A DNA stretch of 64,000 nucleotides, taken from contig NC_133538.1 of the NCBI RefSeq assembly GCF_048544455.1, positions 451,559,311 through 451,623,310 on the forward strand, read 5' to 3'. A program made the position numbers and the translations under genes. Under the pieces are notes generated by a model, which had not been told where the DNA came from, ran no database searches, and saw nothing but the letters and a program-made list of their open reading frames with translations. The stretch comes from Silene latifolia (taxonomy: Eukaryota; Streptophyta; Magnoliopsida; Caryophyllales; Caryophyllaceae). Positions within the stretch are counted from its first letter, which is position 1. Every line of letters starts with the position of its first letter. Below are positions 58,747-64,000 of the stretch, one piece after another.

Positions 58747-60430
58747 CTGCTGGTCTAATCACTTCCCCAGTTTTCTGGCTGGTTTGGGGAAGTTCGTGTT
58801 TTGTATGTCCATCTCGCTATTTTATTTTTTGTCTCCTTTTTGTTTTATTATTTTTCATTCTTTATTGGTTGTATATTCCCGTTCCCCTGTATATATCTGC
58901 TGGTGTATGCTGGACGACAACGAGGGCGTTGTCCGTTTTGGTTTGGGGAGGGTATTGCATCCTTTTGAGTCTGCATTTGCATTTGTTTTGCATTCACGTT
59001 TATTTATTTCAGCTTGCATTGTAAATATGTTTCAAAAATCAAAAAATTCAAAAAAAATTAGAAAATTTCAAAAATTCAAAAATATTCATGTTTACTTTTG
59101 CATATAGGTTGAGTCGGAACGGTTGATTTCCGTGATAATATTGCACTATAACTGACTGTTTAGACTACGAGTTTTATTGATGGTTATTAGCTTTGTCATA
59201 CGCATTGTATACGAGTTTTGTTCAAATATAGCTGACTGTTTAGACTTGACCTGATAAATTGGCAACCTACTTTACAATTTCTGAGTTTTAGAGCCTATAA
59301 CTGGTGACATTCATGACCAGTTCATTAGGAATTGAGAGTAGTACTCCTTGCATAGCATGTTCATCATTTTTGCACTTTTATTACATTCGATTTCTTGTGA
59401 AATGCACACATTCGGGTTTGTGGTCAGTGTCACATGCAGGGAGGTGCTTGCAAATTTTCCCCTTTTCTTACATTTTCACCCATTTAGCTCCACTTAAGCC
59501 AAAACTTGCCTTTTTGACCCATTAGCTACATCCCAAACTAAGCCTGGCTAGTCAAGCTAGTTTAGTATGTCCTTTTGTGGTACGATTTTCCGTCTGCAGT
59601 TTGGTTCGTATCATTTGATTGGAGTTGGTGGAAATTAAAGAAAGGAGAAAAAGAAAAAAAAAAGTTAAAATTGAAAAAAAAAATGAGAAAAACTTGAAAA
59701 GAAAAAAAAAATGAAAAAAAGAAGAAAGAATCACGTGTACAGTGAAAACCAGAAAATGAAAGTTGAAAAAATTTGAGCTGGTTATCCTTTTGAGTCCGTC
59801 TGTATTCATTTCTGTCTTGTGACGGTCTCACTCCTCCGTTTTATTCCATATTTTTGAGGAGATTGTGTATATGATTAGTGAGCTGTGTGCCAAATGAAGG
59901 GCACTTGTACCTTATTTTTCAGTCAGTTGAGAATTGAACGGTCCTATATGGTCATGTTTAGGAACTAGCTTGACGCTTTTACCTCCACATTACCATAACT
60001 TGTTTGCCTTTTCTCACCTGAACCTCACTATTCCCATATTATTTGTAAGCCTCGGCTGTGACGGATATTATTGGTTGGAGTGTGTGCATTGGTACTTGAA
60101 TTGTCTTTCATTTTTGTTGCATGCATGCTATGTAGGTTGCAGTTAGGTGAGTGACTGTTTCTCTTTCTCTCTTTTACATATAACATTCACCCTTTGCTTC
60201 ATGAGAGAAGAGTGACCACGAGAGAGTCCGGTTTTTGTTGGTCTTGCAAGGTCGATAGGTTGGCTATATTTCTGAACAGCTAATAATTCGTTTGCCTATT
60301 GACTGCTTAGCTATGACTGTTAATTTTTGTTGCATTAAGTTGGTTCAAGTAGACAAGTTAAGCTAGCTCTGAGTTTTCATTTCCGTTCCATTAGTTGCAT
60401 TTTAGTTTACTCGAAGACAAGTAAAGGTTC
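58747..60430 (+). other. Element B 3' noncoding region
   Basis: No gene seen. It shares with element A the phrases GGTTTGGGGA...TGCATTCACGTTTA (58935-59010), the A-rich stretch after it, TAGGTTGAGTCGGAACGGTT (59104) and a homopurine block (59640-59770). Confidence 0.7.
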
Positions 60431-60444
60431 GGTTTGGGGAGATT
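60431..60444 (+). other. Element B polypurine tract
   Basis: GGTTTGGGGAGATT directly before TGACACGTGC of the 3' LTR. Confidence 0.85.
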
Positions 60445-61940
60445 TGACACGTGCATTTTATATAGTCTTTTTAGCCTAATTTAGCACGTATTTCTATGTA
60501 CTTTCGTACTGTTTATATTGCATTTTGCCCCCGAATTGGCTACTTTGGTTCGTTTTGTCCATTTTGCAGAAATGAACGCAAAAGTAGTGGAATCGTACCT
60601 TTTTCGTCCTTTTTCCATGCATTTTGAGGAGACGGGATTTTCCGGAGTGAGTTCCTGCATTGGGATGCGTGAAGGCACGGTCTACGGAGCAGTCGGTCAC
60701 GAGTTTGAGCTGTTTTGAAGGAAGAATACTCAATCGAGTGGTTTTATTACTCGATCGAGTGGTTTCTATGGCATTGGTTGGTCGATCGAGTAGTTTTATA
60801 CTCGATCAAGAAGAGCTGAAAAGTGAGGTTACTCGATCGAGTAACATTTATGTTCGATCAAGTAGATTTCTTGGAGTTTTACTCGATCGAGTGGTTTCAG
60901 ACTACTCGATCGAGTGGTTTTTGATGGCGTGGGCTTTAATTAGCCCGTGAACTTGTTTTAGTTATTGGACTTAGCATATTTTCTATTTAAGTATACATCA
61001 ACTAGGTCATTAGTATCTTTTATCTATCATACTCTTTTCCATCTAATTTTATTCTATGATTCGCATTAAAGACCGCGTTCTCTTTTCTTCTTCACTATAA
61101 CTTTTACTTTCGGGTTCACTTCGCTCGGATTTGTTTGTTCTTTACGCCGGATTCTTGCGATTGTAATCTCTTTCTCTCTATTAATACTAATGTTTCTTTT
61201 ATTCGTCTTAATTACTTGTTCTGCTTCCTTTTAATTTCTGCCTTAATTACTTTTTATGCATTTTTGTTATTGTTTTATCATGTTGAATGTTGGTTATTTC
61301 TTTGTTATTAGTATTGACAGTATTAATAGCGATATGAGTAGCTAAATCTGTTTCATGTCGGGATTAGGGAATCTACGGTAGAAATGTGACGATGTAGTAA
61401 ATAGGTTGGATGAATTATTTGTGAGATTCTGTCACCATAGCAATATAACTGTATTTACCGACTTAGTTGAGTGCACACTTCTGAGTCACCCCTTTAATCT
61501 GGTTAAATTTAATCCTGGATCGGAAGATTGGACTAAATAGACCTGCAATGAATAGTAGATTACCCTGACGAGGACGGAAGTTAAGTTAGTGGAAGTTTAG
61601 GATAGAAAGTGGACCGAAAGGACCTTTCCATATCCGTCTCGCAGTAATTTATCTAAGTTATTTACAGTTGAGTCACTGGACTACGGTAGTGAACCGAAAT
61701 CCTGACATGTCCCCTCTTTATTGATAGTTTATCACGCTTTTTGTGCCTACACTGCTCTTTCTTTATTTCTCTTCCTTTAACCCTTTTTAGTTTAGAAATC
61801 AAATTATAAACACCCCCATTTGTGACCAAATAGACGGACTTTTACAGATATCTTTCCTCCCTGAGGAGATCGACCTGACTTCGCTAGCTATATAGTTAGT
61901 TTAGTTAGTTATTTTTGATAGGTATACGACAGCCCTGTCA
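60445..61940 (+). repeat. Element B 3' LTR (1496 bp)
   Basis: Begins TGACACGTGC and ends CAGCCCTGTCA. Colinear with 50545-51974 but with additional palindrome units at 60729-60805, and a 13-bp extra piece (AGGAGATCGACCT) near 61864. The LTR pair has diverged by substitutions and indels, so this insertion is older than the copia one. Confidence 0.95.
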
Positions 61941-61945
61941 CATAT

Positions 61946-62396
61946 CAACCAGTCGATCGACTAAAGGTCGAGAATATCAGAAGCTTCTGACTTAAAATAA
62001 AACTTGCACGTCAGCTCATGTGGTCGATCGACCATGGACCTCAGTCGATCGACTGACTGCTCTTCCTGTAGTCAACTGTTCAGCATTCTGACAGTATATA
62101 GACCATGTAGGTCAGTCTATAGACCAAGTTAGCTGGTAATCCGCTTTTGAAACTCTCGCAAATCTATCTTTCAGGCCTTGCTACGCGCACCGAGTCAAAT
62201 CTTCATGTCAAATCCTATGCCAAGCACTTAGGGACGGATTCGGCTCAATTTCCACTGAATTCTTCACATTTATGCAATATTACACAAAAAAGGCGGAAGT
62301 GGACGAAATGGGGCAAATAGTAGAATAAACTACCAATGATGGACATAAAATGCGTGGAAATAAAGATGTAAAACATCATATTATAGACACGCATCA
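61946..62396 (-). repeat. Element C 3' LTR, second part
   Basis: Continues the LTR after element B. It includes GTCGATCGAC sites near 61952, 62022 and 62043, and the reversed start ...AGACACGCATCA, matching TGATGCGTGTCT of element A. Confidence 0.88.

Positions 62397-64000
<1,604 letters not shown>

Larger units (their letters stand above)
50545..61940 (+). mobile_element. Element B: Athila-like retrotransposon with gag-pro and ATHILA ORF1 but no RT/integrase, 11396 bp
   Basis: CATAT duplications flank it (50540-50544 and 61941-61945). LTRs are 1430 and 1496 bp, the primer site is tRNA-Asp type and a GGTTTGGGGAGAT polypurine tract is present. Internal order: gag-pro (52097-55606, one frame with stops), a spacer, an ATHILA ORF1 frame (56803-58746), then noncoding DNA. 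No reverse transcriptase, RNase H or integrase motif is visible anywhere inside. A hAT-type MITE sits in gag. Confidence 0.95.

Overview
This window is nuclear DNA from a flowering plant, most likely a eudicot. It holds plant-type mobile elements (Mutator-like, CACTA/En-Spm, hAT, Ty1/copia, Ty3/gypsy chromovirus, Athila-like Ty3/gypsy), introns with GT/AG borders, tRNA-primed LTR retrotransposons and AT-rich spacers. I cannot name the species. Almost every recognisable reading frame belongs to a mobile element and most are broken. The only host-like genes are two diverged copies of an unfamiliar F-box-like gene, one open (17308-17931) and one frameshifted (47995-48621).

Layout. 1-6551: the right part of a Mutator-like element with a Ulp1-type protease gene (+) and a decayed FAR1-like transposase gene (-); its introns and flanks are filled with a minisatellite built on AAAAGTGTAATTTTAAC. 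6581-8083: a small TIR element with related ends, lying between (TA)n tracts. 8179-8705: a gene-like leader. 8706-16083: a complete CACTA element (TCG target duplication, palindromic subterminal repeats, TNP2-like and TNPA-like genes). 16087-18826: F-box-like copy 1 and one copy of a hairpin-forming ~186-bp repeat. 18829-46422: Ty3/gypsy chromovirus material, made of a truncated integrase-end copy followed by a full-length element (20733-46422). The full element is split by a minus-strand copia element (24455-33266, TSD AGTGT) and by an Athila-like gag-pro element A (34653-43161, TSD ATGAG). 46423-49438: F-box-like copy 2, between ~120-bp tandem repeats and three ~186-bp hairpin repeats. 49439-64000: Athila-like element C on the minus strand (LTR plus the start of its internal region, running off the window). 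Its LTR is split by Athila-like element B (50545-61940, TSD CATAT), and B carries a hAT-type MITE (53283-53832, 8-bp TSD).

How the parts relate. The target duplications give a clear nesting order. The truncated chromovirus copy at 18829 supplies an unoccupied version of the site where element A inserted. Elements A and B keep gag and protease but show no reverse transcriptase or integrase, so they can only have moved using enzymes made elsewhere. The copia element has almost identical LTRs but a ruined coding region.

The most unusual signal is a short palindrome centred on TCGATCGA (mostly TACTCGATCGAGTA or GGTCGATCGACC). It occurs in clusters, often about 20-21 bp apart, in LTRs, leaders, spacers and even gag coding sequence of retrotransposon families that are otherwise unrelated.
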